DNA from: Halalkalibacter akibai JCM 9157 | Lineage (GTDB): Bacteria; Bacillota; Bacilli; Bacillales; Bacillaceae_D | DNA length: 64,000 bases | Assembly (NCBI RefSeq): GCF_000513135.1 | Contig: NZ_BAUV01000008.1 | Span: 1-64,000, forward strand | Reading direction: 5' to 3' | Shown: positions 50,539 through 60,732 of the stretch, one piece after another | Numbering within the stretch: position 1 is the first letter of the stretch | Layout of the letters: the number at the start of each line of letters is the position of its first letter | Translations under genes and position numbers: made by a program | The notes under the pieces: model-generated | Told to the model about the DNA's origin: nothing | The model's input: only the letters and a program-made list of their open reading frames with translations | Databases searched by the model: none

Positions 50539-53500
50539 ATGAGTAGAAAATTGAAAAAAGTAATATCACTACTAATTGTAGCTATTTTGGTGAGTCAGCC
50601 ATTTATGGTTGCAGCAGCTACAGACACAACTAGTAGTAATGCAGAAAAGGAAACGGTTTTTCATGAAACTTTTGAAAATGGCAATGGTGTTGTAAAAGCA
50701 GCAGGCGGAGCAAACTTAGAAGTGGTTTCTAAAGCTTTTGATGGCAATGAAAATGGAAAAGCTGTATATATAAGTAATAGAGCAAACAACTGGGATGGAG
50801 CTGATATTGACTTCAGCGACGCCGGTATGGAAGATGGCAAAACCTATACGATTACAGTGAAGGGTTATGTTGATCAAGGTGTAACCGTTCCAGAAAATGG
50901 TCAAGCCTTTCTTCAAATCCCATCTGGAAGCTATCCTTTATTAGCAAACGTAAATTTTGTTGCTGGAAAGGAGTTTACTCTAACAGGTGAGTATAAAGTA
51001 AATAAAAGTACTGATTCTGCAGTACGTATTCAATCTAGCAATGAAGGAGCAACGGTTCCTTTCTTTGTAGGAGATATCCTCATCACAACTGAAGAAACAG
51101 TTGAAACCGTAACAGATCAACTTGTCTACCACGAAACCTTTGAAAATGGAAAAGGTGTTGCAAAAGAAGCAGGTGGAGCTAAATTGGAAGCGGTTTCTAA
51201 TGAGTTTGCTGGTAATGAGAACGGAAAAGCTGTATATGTAAGCAATAGAGTAAACAATTGGGATGGTGCTGATATTAACTTCAGCGACGTCGGCATGGAA
51301 GCTGGAAACACCTATACGATCACAGTGAAGGGTTATGTTGATGGAGGTGTAACTGTACCAGCAAATGGTCAAGTCTATCTTCAAATCCCATCTGGAAGCT
51401 ATCCATTATTAGCAAACGTAGATTTTGTTGCTGGAGAAGCATTTACGTTAACAGGTGAGTATAAAGTAAATGCAAGTACCGATACGGCAGTACGTATTCA
51501 ATCTAATGATGATGGAGCAAAGGTTCCATTTTATATCGGTGATATTCTTATCACTAAGCAAGTAACTTCTGGTGGCAGTGAGCCAGAACCAGAAGATGAA
51601 AGAGCTCCTGCAAAAGAATTCACAAAAATTGACTTTGAAGATCAAACAACTGGTGGATTTGAACAGAGAGGAACGACTGAGGTCCTAACGGTAACAGACG
51701 AAGCTAACCATACTGATGGTGGTTCTTATGCATTAAAAGTTGAAAACAGAACGCAAAATTGGAATGGTCCATCGTTACGTGTGGAAGAGTACATTGATTT
51801 AGGTCATGAGTATCATGTTTCAGCGATGGTTAAGTTAATTTCACCATCGTCTTCCCAACTTCAACTATCAACACAAGTTGGAAACGGGAATAATGCTAGT
51901 TACAATAACATTCAAGGAAAAACAATTAGCACTGATGACGGCTGGGTGAAGCTTGAAGGAACCTTCCGTTACAGCAGTGTCGGTGGCGAGTATGTAACGA
52001 TTTATGTAGAAAGTTCCAATAATGCTACGGCATCTTTTTATATTGATGACGTAACGTTTACACCAACAGGTACAGGGACAGTTGACATTCAGAAAGATTT
52101 AAAACCAATTAAAGATGTATATGCTGATTACTTCATGATTGGAAATGCAGTTTCTTATTCTGAATTTGAAGGTCTTAGATATGACCTGTTAAAAATGCAC
52201 CACAATCTTGTTACAGCAGAAAATGCTATGAAACCTGGTTATGCTTATAACGATAATAGAGAGTTTGATTTCAGTGCACAGGATGGACTTGTGAAAGCCG
52301 CTAGAGATTCAGGGCTTGATGTTCATGGTCACGTTCTAGTGTGGCACCAGCAATCGCCAGAGTGGCTTTACCAAAATGCAGATGGAACTCCTTTAAGTCG
52401 TGAAGCAGCAATTGAAAATATGAATAACCATATTGAAGCTACGATTCTTAATTTTGGAGACGATATCATTTCATGGGATGTTGTCAATGAAGCAATCGTT
52501 GTTAATGGCAGCAATTACGAAAATTGGAGACAGCATTTACGTCAATCTGGTTGGTTACGAGCAATCGGAGATGACTATGTAGAATTAGCTTTCCGAAAAG
52601 CAAAAGAAGTAGTCAATAAACACAACCTTGATATCAAGCTTTATTACAATGATTATAACGATCACTTTGAAAATAAGTCTTCAATCATGTACTACATGAT
52701 TAAAGAAATAAATGAAAAATATGCAAAAGAAAATGATGGAGAGCTTCTGATTGACGGTGTTGGAATGCAAGCTCACTATCATTTACATGAAAGAAACACA
52801 GCTGAGAGAGTGGAACAATCGTTAAAGAGATTTATTGAACTTGGTGTAGAAGTTGGTGTTACTGAACTTGATATTACTGCAGGTGCAGATGGCGTCCTAA
52901 CTGAAGCTGAAGAGAAAGCACAAGCTTATCTTTATGCTCAATTATTCAAGATTTACAAAGAGCATGCTGAGCATATCTCCCGTGTAACATTCTGGGGATT
53001 GAATGACGCGACGAGCTGGAGAGCGGATCGTAACCCGTTAGTGTTCGATCGAAATCTTCAAGCAAAAGAAGCTTACTACGCGATTATTGATCCAGAGGGA
53101 TATATTGCAAAATATGAAGCACCACCTGAGGATGAAAATCCATCGAGACAAGGAAAAGCTGTTTTTGGAACTCCTGTAATTGATGGTACGATTGATGATG
53201 TTTGGAATAACGCTCCAAGATTACCTATTAACCGTTATCAAGCGGCTTGGGAAGGGGCAACGGGTGAAGGTAGAGTTCTTTGGGATCATGAAAACTTGTA
53301 TGTACTGATTCAAGTGAGTGACTCAGAGCTTGATAAATCGTCTACTGCTGCTCATGAACAAGATTCAATTGAGGTATTTATAGACCAGCTTAATACGAAA
53401 GCTACTTCATATGGAGTTGGCCATGGCCAATATCGAGTAAATTTCGCAAATGAGACTAGCTTTAATCCAGGTGAAATTGGAGCCGGTTTTGAATCTGCAA

Positions 53501-53910
53501 CTCAAGTACATCCATCAGGAAATGGTTACACAGTTGAGTTGAAAATTCCATTGACTGAAGTAACTCCAGAAAACGACATGATCATCGGATTTGATTTACA
53601 AATCAATGATGCTAGAAATGGAGCTCGCCAAAGTGTTGCAACATGGAATGATACATCAGGTGCTGGTTGGAATGACCCATCTGTATTCGGTTTACTGACA
53701 CTTGCTGGTGATGTAACAGAAGAACCAGTAGATGATGAAGACCAGGCACCAGTACCAGGTGATAAAGAATTGAAAAAAGAAGAGAAACAAGCTGAAAAAG
53801 AAGAAAGAAAAGCTTTAAAAGAAGAGGAAAAAGCGACTAAGCAAGCTGAAAAAGAAGAAAAGAAAGCTTCAAAAGAAGATAAGAAGTCTGATAAAGAAGG
53901 AAAAAAGTGA
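50539..53910 (+). CDS. Multimodular secreted endo-1,4-beta-xylanase (CBM22x3-GH10-CBM9)
   Basis: About 1123 residues. Signal peptide (LKKVISLLIVAILVSQPFMVAAA). Two nearly identical CBM22-type modules (about 40-185 and 195-345) and a more diverged third (about 360-510) precede the GH10 barrel (~515-870). The acid/base Glu lies in WDVVNEAI and the nucleophile Glu in GVTELDIT. A CBM9 module (about 880-1065) follows. The end is a ~50-residue Lys/Glu-rich tail (KKEEKQAEKEERK...), unusual for this family. The ATG at 50539 is 10 bases after GGGGG; the ATG at 50530 is too close. Its start region suggests CcpA control. Confidence 0.93.
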   Translation: MSRKLKKVISLLIVAILVSQPFMVAAATDTTSSNAEKETVFHETFENGNGVVKAAGGANLEVVSKAFDGNENGKAVYISNRANNWDGADIDFSDAGMEDGKTYTITVKGYVDQGVTVPENGQAFLQIPSGSYPLLANVNFVAGKEFTLTGEYKVNKSTDSAVRIQSSNEGATVPFFVGDILITTEETVETVTDQLVYHETFENGKGVAKEAGGAKLEAVSNEFAGNENGKAVYVSNRVNNWDGADINFSDVGMEAGNTYTITVKGYVDGGVTVPANGQVYLQIPSGSYPLLANVDFVAGEAFTLTGEYKVNASTDTAVRIQSNDDGAKVPFYIGDILITKQVTSGGSEPEPEDERAPAKEFTKIDFEDQTTGGFEQRGTTEVLTVTDEANHTDGGSYALKVENRTQNWNGPSLRVEEYIDLGHEYHVSAMVKLISPSSSQLQLSTQVGNGNNASYNNIQGKTISTDDGWVKLEGTFRYSSVGGEYVTIYVESSNNATASFYIDDVTFTPTGTGTVDIQKDLKPIKDVYADYFMIGNAVSYSEFEGLRYDLLKMHHNLVTAENAMKPGYAYNDNREFDFSAQDGLVKAARDSGLDVHGHVLVWHQQSPEWLYQNADGTPLSREAAIENMNNHIEATILNFGDDIISWDVVNEAIVVNGSNYENWRQHLRQSGWLRAIGDDYVELAFRKAKEVVNKHNLDIKLYYNDYNDHFENKSSIMYYMIKEINEKYAKENDGELLIDGVGMQAHYHLHERNTAERVEQSLKRFIELGVEVGVTELDITAGADGVLTEAEEKAQAYLYAQLFKIYKEHAEHISRVTFWGLNDATSWRADRNPLVFDRNLQAKEAYYAIIDPEGYIAKYEAPPEDENPSRQGKAVFGTPVIDGTIDDVWNNAPRLPINRYQAAWEGATGEGRVLWDHENLYVLIQVSDSELDKSSTAAHEQDSIEVFIDQLNTKATSYGVGHGQYRVNFANETSFNPGEIGAGFESATQVHPSGNGYTVELKIPLTEVTPENDMIIGFDLQINDARNGARQSVATWNDTSGAGWNDPSVFGLLTLAGDVTEEPVDDEDQAPVPGDKELKKEEKQAEKEERKALKEEEKATKQAEKEEKKASKEDKKSDKEGKK
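50650..51560 (+). repeat. Internal duplication of CBM22 coding modules
   Basis: Two ~455-bp direct repeats (about 50650-51100 and 51125-51560) share long runs at DNA level, e.g. TCTTCAAATCCCATCTGG. This indicates a recent tandem duplication. Confidence 0.8.
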
Positions 53911-54011
53911 CCAAAACTAGTGTGGAAAATGGATATCTAATCGGATTGACATTTTTCATTGTTTGATAAATCAATGAACACATTAGGAAGAGCAGCTTAA
54001 TAGTTAGAGAG

Positions 54012-54046
54012 AAGAGCTATTAGCATAAAGCTAATAGCTCTTTTTC
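54012..54046 (+). terminator. Xylanase terminator
   Basis: AAGAGCTATTAGC/GCTAATAGCTCTT with a 4-base loop and T5. Confidence 0.9.
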
Positions 54047-54130
54047 TATTTACAGACAGTGCACGACAATAATTTGCAAGGAAGGGTTAAAGCCCAGATT
54101 TTGTATTAGAAAAGTTAGTCATATACCCTG

Positions 54131-54370
54131 AAGGAAGGAAGTCTAAAGTGTTTTGATGAGCATATGAAACGATGAAAAACCTTAGCGTAGGAAATATACG
54201 TAGACTCCTGCGGGATCAAAAGGCAAGGGTGAAACCCCGCAGTGCGTAACCACGAGGAGGCTCACCAGCCGCCCGCGGAAAGCGAAGTGTATTTCCGGAG
54301 CGACTGCTACGCTGCAACAACCTTTTCGTTCGGATTCTCGTTATTAAAAATTCTTTTGTCCCATCCTCTT
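54131..54370 (+). repeat. GC-rich palindromic intergenic repeat, copy 2
   Basis: The counterpart of 26436-26679: shared blocks include CTTAGCG..GGAAATATACGTAGAC, CTCCTGCGGGAT, GCAAGGGTGA, GAGGAGGCTCACCAGCCGCC and GTGTATTTCCGGAGCGA. Its end abuts the stop codon of the ABC ATPase gene. Confidence 0.85.
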
Positions 54371-55184
54371 TATGAATACATTTTCAATTGATTATGATAT
54401 CGTCCAATTGGAACAACAGAAGGAGAACCTGAAACAGGATCTTTGACTACGGTACAATGAAGACCAAAAATATCTTCAATTAATTTACTTGTAATAACCT
54501 TTGATGGTGTACCCTCTGCAACTAGCTTACCTTTATGAAGAGCAAAAATATGTCTGCATAACGAGCTGACAAGTTAATATCATGCAAAACCATGACAATC
54601 GTTGTTCCATGTTTTCGATTAAGATCTGTTAAAAGGTCAAGAATCTCAACTTGATAAGTGATATCTAGGAAGGTTGTTGGTTCATCAAGAAACAAGATAT
54701 CGGTTTGCTGCGCTAGAGCCATTGCAATCCACACACGTTGTCTCTGCCCACCTGAAAGTTCATCAATATTTCGATCGGCAAACTCAGTGATTTTCATCAT
54801 TTCCATTGCCTCAGCAACAGCTTCATAATCCTTTTTTGTCCACCCTTTTAAAAACGTTTGGTGCGGAAATCTTCCTCGCCCGACTAAATCAGCAACTGTT
54901 ATTCCCTCTGGAACGATAGGTGATTGAGGCAGAAGTCCTAACACACGAGCTAGCTGTCTTGGTGGAATTTTGTGAATAGATTTCCCATCCAAGGTCACTT
55001 GACCAGAAATGGGTTTAATAAGTCTAGCCATTGTTTTAAGGAGAGTGGATTTCCCACAACCATTGGCTCCGATAATGATGCTTATTTGATTACTTGGAAT
55101 GGAAATACTTACATCATGAAGGATGGCTTTATGATCATATCCAGCAGTGATTTTTTCTGCTTGAAAAATATGTGTTGGTTTCAT
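54370..55184 (-). CDS. Iron-siderophore ABC transporter ATP-binding protein, frameshifted
   Basis: About 271 residues after bridging. Walker A is IIGANGCGKSTLLKT, the signature is ELSGGQRQRVWIAMALAQ, Walker B is TDILFLDEPTTFLD, and HDINLSARYAD follows. The intact frame ends early (54522). One added base near 54555 (GAC-CAT) gives DHIFALHKGKLVAEGTPSKVI and the family's normal C-terminus ending at 54370. This is best read as a sequencing deletion. Its start overlaps the permease stop by one base (TAATG). Confidence 0.9.
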
Positions 55185-56215
55185 TATAAATCTCCTTTTC
55201 GGTTCATTCTAATTAGCAAGTAGATCAAGTAAGGTGCACCAAGAATGCCAGTTATTACACCTGCAGGGTATCTAGCAGTGAATGCGAACTGTCCAATAAG
55301 ATCTGCTGCTAAAACTAAAATGATTCCAACTAGACCTGCTGGGATAATATTTGAAAACCCAACACCAACCAGTCTTTTTGCAATAGGTCCAGCAAGAAAT
55401 GCAACAAATGCGATAGGACCTGTTGTAGCGGTAGCTAGTGCGATAATAAGGACAGAGCTCACAACAAGTAAAAGTCTTGTTTTATCTGTATCAACACCAA
55501 GTGAAGTAGCTGCCTGCTCTCCAAGTTCCAACATATCTAATCTTTTTCCAAGTACTAAAATGATAGGTGCGAAGATAAGAACCGTCAAAATAAGAGGATA
55601 AAGGCTCTCCATTTTTGCTCCATTTAAACTACCGCTTAGCCACCTCATTGCAGTAGGAAGGTCATGTTGTTGACCAATGAGTAGTAAATAGGAAATAACG
55701 GAGTTTAACATTGCTTGAATTCCAATTCCTATTAATATTAATCTACCTATTGAAAAAGAGTTTCCTTTTGCTAAAAGGAAAATTAGTAACGCTGTAGCAA
55801 GACCACCAAAAATAGAAGCAATTGAGACAACAGTGTTGCTTGCTTGAAGAACAATGATACAAAATACAGCGGCTGCACTGGAACCAGCAGTTATTCCAAT
55901 GACATTTGGGTTTGCTAAAGGATTTCGCAACATCGTTTGAAATACAGTGCCTGCCACTCCGAAAGCAAATCCAGCAAAAACTCCTGCTAGCATTCTTGGA
56001 AAACGAATGGTCCCAACTGCAAATGATGCTCCTTGTACTTCCTCACCTAATAAAACACGGATAACATCTTGAACCGGATACATTGTATTTCCTAACATGA
56101 GCATGGCACAGGATAATGCCAAAGCAGTGAAAGCAAGGAAGGAAGTTACGAATAAATAATGACGACGTCTTTTAGTTCTATTCACTATAATTTGATTTAC
56201 TGTTTCATTTATCAT
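55184..56215 (-). CDS. Iron-siderophore ABC transporter permease 2
   Basis: 343 residues, FecCD/BtuC family with about 9-10 membrane helices. GFAFGVAGTVFQTMLRNPLANPNVIGITAGSSAAA is the conserved region that contacts the ATPase. It overlaps permease 1 by four bases (ATGA). It forms a heterodimer with permease 1. Confidence 0.92.
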   Translation of the reverse strand: MINETVNQIIVNRTKRRRHYLFVTSFLAFTALALSCAMLMLGNTMYPVQDVIRVLLGEEVQGASFAVGTIRFPRMLAGVFAGFAFGVAGTVFQTMLRNPLANPNVIGITAGSSAAAVFCIIVLQASNTVVSIASIFGGLATALLIFLLAKGNSFSIGRLILIGIGIQAMLNSVISYLLLIGQQHDLPTAMRWLSGSLNGAKMESLYPLILTVLIFAPIILVLGKRLDMLELGEQAATSLGVDTDKTRLLLVVSSVLIIALATATTGPIAFVAFLAGPIAKRLVGVGFSNIIPAGLVGIILVLAADLIGQFAFTARYPAGVITGILGAPYLIYLLIRMNRKGDL

Positions 56216-57245
56216 AATGATCGCATTTTCGCTTTCATAGTTAGTAAGATTAAGATGGGAGCGCCAATAAATGCTGTGACAACACCAACTTCAAGCTCAC
56301 CAGGGCTTCCCAAAAGCCTTCCGCTTATATCTGATATCGTTAAAATAATGGCCCCTGATAGAGCAGACATAGGTATAACATAACGTAAATCAGGACCGAT
56401 CATAAGTCGAATCAAGTGAGTTGCTAATAAACCAATGAAGCCAATTGGACCTGCTAGGGCTGTTGTTGCGCCGCATAATAGAACACCACCAAAAGCAGCT
56501 ATAAGCCTTAGCGTACCAGTGCGTACTCCTAAACCTGTAGCAACCTCATCACCTAACGCTAATGCATTTAGTGCTGGAGCTGTAAATAGTGCTATTAATA
56601 CCCCTACAATAAGAAAAGGAAGAAAGGTAGAAATGGTACTCCAGTTACCTGATCCGACACTACCTACTTGCCAAAACCTAAATTGATCCATAACATTCGA
56701 GCGAGGAATCATAATTGCCATTACTAATGATGATAATGCGGCACTTGTAGCAGCTCCGGCTAAAACGAGTTTAAGGGGCGTGGCACCGCCACTCCCCATA
56801 GATCCAATTCCGAAAACAAAGATGGCAGTTATGATAGCTCCCGCTAATGCAAGCCAAATATATTGGCCAGCAGTACTAATATTTAAAAAGGAAATCCCAC
56901 AAACAACGAACAATGCTGCCCCTGTGTTAACTCCTAAAATACTAGGATCTGCAATAGGATTGCGCGTGACAGATTGCATAAGAGCCCCAGAAATTCCTAA
57001 TGCAGCACCACACAAAAGACTAAATACAGTTCTAGCAATTCTTTGGCGTACAACATTTGCTTCATGCTCTGTACATCTGGTTGGAACAGCCCAGTCATTA
57101 GTTCATTCCATCCAATTGTACGAGAGCCAAAGGCAAGAGAAGCCAATATACATATACCGAGTAAAATAATAAGAAGGATAAGAACTCTTATGAAATACTT
57201 CGGAATAAGTAACTGCTTATTCTCGGAAACGGATGTAGTAATCAT
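56212..57245 (-). CDS. Iron-siderophore ABC transporter permease 1, frameshifted
   Basis: About 344 residues after bridging one break. FecCD family, with CGAALGISGALMQSVTRNPIADPSILGVNTGAAL. The first frame (57245 to 56997) reads to MLYAKELLELYL; one extra A in the AAA at 57042-57044 gives AKRIARTVFSLLCGAALG, the family sequence. It starts directly after the binding-protein stop. Sequencing deletion is likely. Confidence 0.9.
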
Positions 57246-58313
57246 TTAATTTAACTTACTAACAGCTTCTGAGATTAATTGTAAATATTCATCAATAGAA
57301 TATTGAATCGATAGTGGGCTTGGAGTACCTGCTGCTGCAAGTGGAGTATTATCTCCAATAATGACTACAGACCCTTGTTCAATTGCTGGAACTTTTCCAA
57401 GAATCGGATCAGCTTGTAATGCACTAAGTGTATTCTCATCTCCGTAAGTTACTAATACTTCAACACCGTTAAGTGCATCTGCATTTTCAGCACTTAATTC
57501 AATATAAAAACTATTTGGATCAGCAATTTGGTCAATAACACTTTCAGGGTATTCCATTCCTAACTCACCAAGGAACTCTCCACGAGGATCAGCAGGTGTA
57601 TAAACGTAAAACTTTGATAAGTCAGTAGCATTGATCATAGCAAATGCTGCTTTCTTACCTTTAATTTCAGAGTGCTCATTTACTTTATCTTGAATTAGTT
57701 TTTCTGTATCAGCAATAAGTTGCTTACCTTCTTCTTCCATTCCCATACCGATAGAATTGAAAGTAACTTGATCACGCCATGAAGTGACCCATGGACCAGT
57801 CACATATGCTACTACTGGAGCAATTTGACTTAATGTATCATATTCTTCTTGAGTAATTCCCGAATACGAAGCTAGAATAACATCTGGATTAGCATCTGAG
57901 ATGGCCTCAAAATCTAAACCATCGGTATCTTGGAAGATATTTGGTTGTTCAACACCAAGTTCTTTTAATTTCTCAGCAGTCCAAGGTAACATACCGCTTT
58001 CATCTTGAACTCCGTAATTTGCTGCTGAAAAACCTACAGGTACAACACCAAGAGAAAGAGCTACATCATGGTTTGCCCAAGAAATTGTAACTACACGTTC
58101 TGGTTTCTCATCAATTACAGTTTCTCCTAAGGCATGTTCAATTACGATTGGATATTCAGCTGTAACTTCAGTATTAGCTATTTCTGTATTTGTTTCTTCT
58201 TTAGAGGTTGGTTCAGCTTGTGAACTTGATGACTCGCCCGAACACCCAACTAGAGTAATCAAAAGCATAGTAAGTAGTAATGCCGTTAGTGAAGTTTTTT
58301 GTTTTGCAGTCAT
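57246..58313 (-). CDS. Iron-siderophore substrate-binding lipoprotein
   Basis: 355 residues. The lipoprotein signal (TALLLTMLLITLVGCSGE) is followed by a Ser/Thr/Glu-rich linker and a type III (FecB/FhuD-like) binding fold with PERVVTISWANHDVALSLG and DTDGLDFEAISDANPDVIL. It delivers a ferric siderophore or ferric citrate to the permease pair; the exact ligand is not visible. A strong Fur box precedes the gene, and it heads the four-gene operon. Confidence 0.92.
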   Translation of the reverse strand: MTAKQKTSLTALLLTMLLITLVGCSGESSSSQAEPTSKEETNTEIANTEVTAEYPIVIEHALGETVIDEKPERVVTISWANHDVALSLGVVPVGFSAANYGVQDESGMLPWTAEKLKELGVEQPNIFQDTDGLDFEAISDANPDVILASYSGITQEEYDTLSQIAPVVAYVTGPWVTSWRDQVTFNSIGMGMEEEGKQLIADTEKLIQDKVNEHSEIKGKKAAFAMINATDLSKFYVYTPADPRGEFLGELGMEYPESVIDQIADPNSFYIELSAENADALNGVEVLVTYGDENTLSALQADPILGKVPAIEQGSVVIIGDNTPLAAAGTPSPLSIQYSIDEYLQLISEAVSKLN

Positions 58314-58343
58314 TTGTAACCCATCCTTAATACGAGTTTATTT

Positions 58344-58362
58344 GATAATGATTATCATTATT
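58344..58362. promoter_or_regulatory. Fur box of the siderophore-uptake operon
   Basis: GATAATGATTATCATTATT matches the 19-bp Fur consensus except at the last base; it lies about 30 bp before the start of the binding-protein gene. Confidence 0.92.
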
Positions 58363-58514
58363 GTTAATATATATCCACTTTATGGGGTTGTCAATAACTA
58401 TTTTATAAGGTGAAGATCTAGATCTATTCAATCTATCAGCTTTACAGTTACACCACTGCTTTTTTAGTTGAGGAGAAGGGAAAGAAGGAGGTTAAACTTA
58501 ACATTCTACTTAAA

Positions 58515-58552
58515 TAAAAAAACAGAAAATCATTAATGATTTCCTGTTTTTT
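58515..58552 (-). terminator. Terminator of the L,D-transpeptidase gene
   Basis: On the minus strand ACAGGAAATCATTAATGATTTTCTGT forms a stem (one mismatch) followed by T6. Confidence 0.85.
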
Positions 58553-58554
58553 AT

Positions 58555-59985
58555 TTAATAAATGACAACTGGATCGTAAACATTTAGATAATGATAAACC
58601 TTTTTCATTACATCAGGAGGAACATTGACACAGCCATTTGACCCAGCATTGTGGTAAGCATTACCTGACCAGTTGGTTCGCCAGCTTGCATCATGGAAGC
58701 CTTGCCCGCTGTTAGTAAACGGAGCCCAATAATCTACCTCAGTTGAGTAATCATCACCTGTAAGGGTGTAAGGAGTCCGTTTATAGAGAATATACCATAC
58801 CCCTTTTAAGGTATCTTGTTGTGTACTTCGATTACCAGTAACCACATTGGTTGTTAAAACTAATTGGCCTTCTTTGTAAATCCACATTCTTTGTGCTGCG
58901 ATTGAAACTTCAGCATACGTAGACCCGATGCCAAAGTTTGAGAGTGTTTCATAACCGTAACCTTCACCACTCCAGCCATTGCCGTATATATTAGAAGCTG
59001 AAATGGTCTTTTCTCCATTTTGGAAAGCTTCTTTAATCATGCTTGCCTCGTTCTCGGCATTAAGTGCCCAGCCATAGCCTTGTCCTTTAACTGTAATAAC
59101 TGAACCTGAGTGAGTATTAAAAGTGAAATCTTTGCCAAGAGTTGATTGAGAGTCATTAATCTCAGCTATTTTCTCCACAATTAAATCTGAGTGGATTAAT
59201 ACGTTCAGGTTTTCTGATAAAGAGGCATCAACAATAAGTTGATTAGCTTCTAATGAATAGACTTGATCTTGAATCTGATATTCAATGGTATGCTCGAGAA
59301 AGTCTTGAAGTCTTTTCACTTGATCTTGTACAACCTGACTGTCATCTTTGATAGGGTGCAAGTAAACTGGTTTTAAAAAAACGTCACTAATATATTCTTG
59401 TTTATCAAAGTCCTCCAATAGGCTATCAACATCGAAATGTTCACCGTCAACGCTTTCAGAAATAACGACTTCACCATTTTCTATATGTGCTCTAGCATCT
59501 ATAGGGGCCTGCAAACTTTGGTTTAAGGAGAAGAGTTCTAATTCTAGTTCGTTCCGCAATACTTCGCTGCGGTATAGATCTTTATCGCTTGGTAGTAAGT
59601 AATACGTTTTTTCTTCAGATGAAGGAAAAAAAGTCCATTGATCTCTTAATGTATTTTTAATCTCAGTCAGATCCTTCTCTGTAAAATTCATTTTCGTTTC
59701 ATTACCTACTAAAATAAGATGATCTCCGACATAGATATTATTGCTCAAAAGAGATGTTTGTAATTTTTCTAGAGTTTGACCCGCTGTCAATCCACTTACT
59801 TCAATACCATTAATGGTGATATTTGAATTGAAGTGAGTTCTTTGATAAATACTCATTGTTAATAGAATTAGCCCAATAAAAATAATGATTATTGCTAAAA
59901 TAATCTTCCAATTTTTAAACCAATGAGATGATTTTTTTTCTGGAGGGTTATGCTCTTCAATTGGTTTTTCTACGGGATAGCCCAT
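58555..59985 (-). CDS. L,D-transpeptidase with peptidoglycan-binding repeats
   Basis: About 476 residues. N-terminal cytoplasmic tail, one membrane helix (IILAIIIIFIGLILLTM), two PG-binding-4-type (VanW-associated) segments (INGIEVSGLTAGQTLEKLQ, repeated later) and a C-terminal YkuD catalytic domain with HNAGSNGCVNVP (His, Ser/Gly and catalytic Cys). It would form 3-3 crosslinks or modify the wall. The ATG at 59985 follows GGGGGA; five codons upstream are discarded. Monocistronic. Confidence 0.92.
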   Translation of the reverse strand: MGYPVEKPIEEHNPPEKKSSHWFKNWKIILAIIIIFIGLILLTMSIYQRTHFNSNITINGIEVSGLTAGQTLEKLQTSLLSNNIYVGDHLILVGNETKMNFTEKDLTEIKNTLRDQWTFFPSSEEKTYYLLPSDKDLYRSEVLRNELELELFSLNQSLQAPIDARAHIENGEVVISESVDGEHFDVDSLLEDFDKQEYISDVFLKPVYLHPIKDDSQVVQDQVKRLQDFLEHTIEYQIQDQVYSLEANQLIVDASLSENLNVLIHSDLIVEKIAEINDSQSTLGKDFTFNTHSGSVITVKGQGYGWALNAENEASMIKEAFQNGEKTISASNIYGNGWSGEGYGYETLSNFGIGSTYAEVSIAAQRMWIYKEGQLVLTTNVVTGNRSTQQDTLKGVWYILYKRTPYTLTGDDYSTEVDYWAPFTNSGQGFHDASWRTNWSGNAYHNAGSNGCVNVPPDVMKKVYHYLNVYDPVVIY

Positions 59986-60188
59986 ACAATATTCCCCCAT
60001 ATCTAGACATTCTTAGACTTTAAATTATAATGATTAATTCTAATTTTACTAGACAGAAAGAGTGAAATTTGTCACAATTTGTATGTTTGAGAAGTTTATT
60101 ATGATATTTAGTTGTTGGTCGAGGCTTTATACTGAGATATTGGTTTGAGGGAAGATAAAATATAGGAGGTTTATGGAACATTACTTAC

Positions 60189-60230
60189 AAAAGAGCACTC
60201 AATAAAATACTATAAAGTGCTCTTTAAAAA
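60189..60230 (-). terminator. Terminator of the PadR-DUF4188 pair
   Basis: AAAGAGCACT and AGTGCTCTTT form a long stem around an AT-rich loop; a T-tract is present on the minus strand. Confidence 0.7.
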
Positions 60231-60241
60231 CTAAAACAATA

Positions 60242-60718
60242 TTATTCTACTTTCATCCTTTTACGAGCGGAGTTCTTTTCGAAAGTAACCGGAATATGGT
60301 TCAGCGCCTTACCTAAACCATAGAAAGGCATATTGGAATAAATAGATTCATAATTTCCTTTTTTCACTTGGAATGTCTCGTGATATATGCCAACAGCATT
60401 ATTATTGCCTAATTTTTCGTTGAACTTTTTCCAAGCCGTCAAATGCTTCTCATTTTTTGCATATGAGAGTAGATCTTCCATCGACCGCCAATATTGAATC
60501 ATGGTTGTCGTTCTAAGTCCGTAATAGCTTTCCATTGATAGAAATCCCAAATCTTCTTTATTCATGTAAAGTTCCTTAAGCATTCCTGGCATAGCGCTGA
60601 AAACGGGGAACCATTTGTGGATGGCTAGTCGATTATTAAACCGCATTCCGATAATAAAGACAACGAGATCCTCTGTATTTTCTACTGTGTGACGTCCAGG
60701 GAAAATTTGTTGTTTCAT
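60242..60718 (-). CDS. DUF4188 protein
   Basis: 158 residues. It is a DUF4188 family member, whose alpha+beta fold resembles small antibiotic-biosynthesis monooxygenase domains. VVFIIGMRFNNRLAIHKWFPVFSAM, YYGLRTTTMIQYW and VGIYHETFQV are the conserved parts. The substrate is unknown. It is 14 bp after the PadR gene in one operon, a frequent pairing. Confidence 0.85.
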   Translation of the reverse strand: MKQQIFPGRHTVENTEDLVVFIIGMRFNNRLAIHKWFPVFSAMPGMLKELYMNKEDLGFLSMESYYGLRTTTMIQYWRSMEDLLSYAKNEKHLTAWKKFNEKLGNNNAVGIYHETFQVKKGNYESIYSNMPFYGLGKALNHIPVTFEKNSARKRMKVE

Positions 60719-60732
60719 TTATTATTCCTCCT

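Noticed and set aside
50980-51645. Minus-strand frames across the xylanase carbohydrate-binding modules
   Set aside because: They arise from the repeated module sequence read on the wrong strand; the plus-strand gene explains the region.
54972-57169. Plus-strand frames over the iron ABC transporter genes
   Set aside because: They are antisense shadows of permease and ATPase genes, without start signals.
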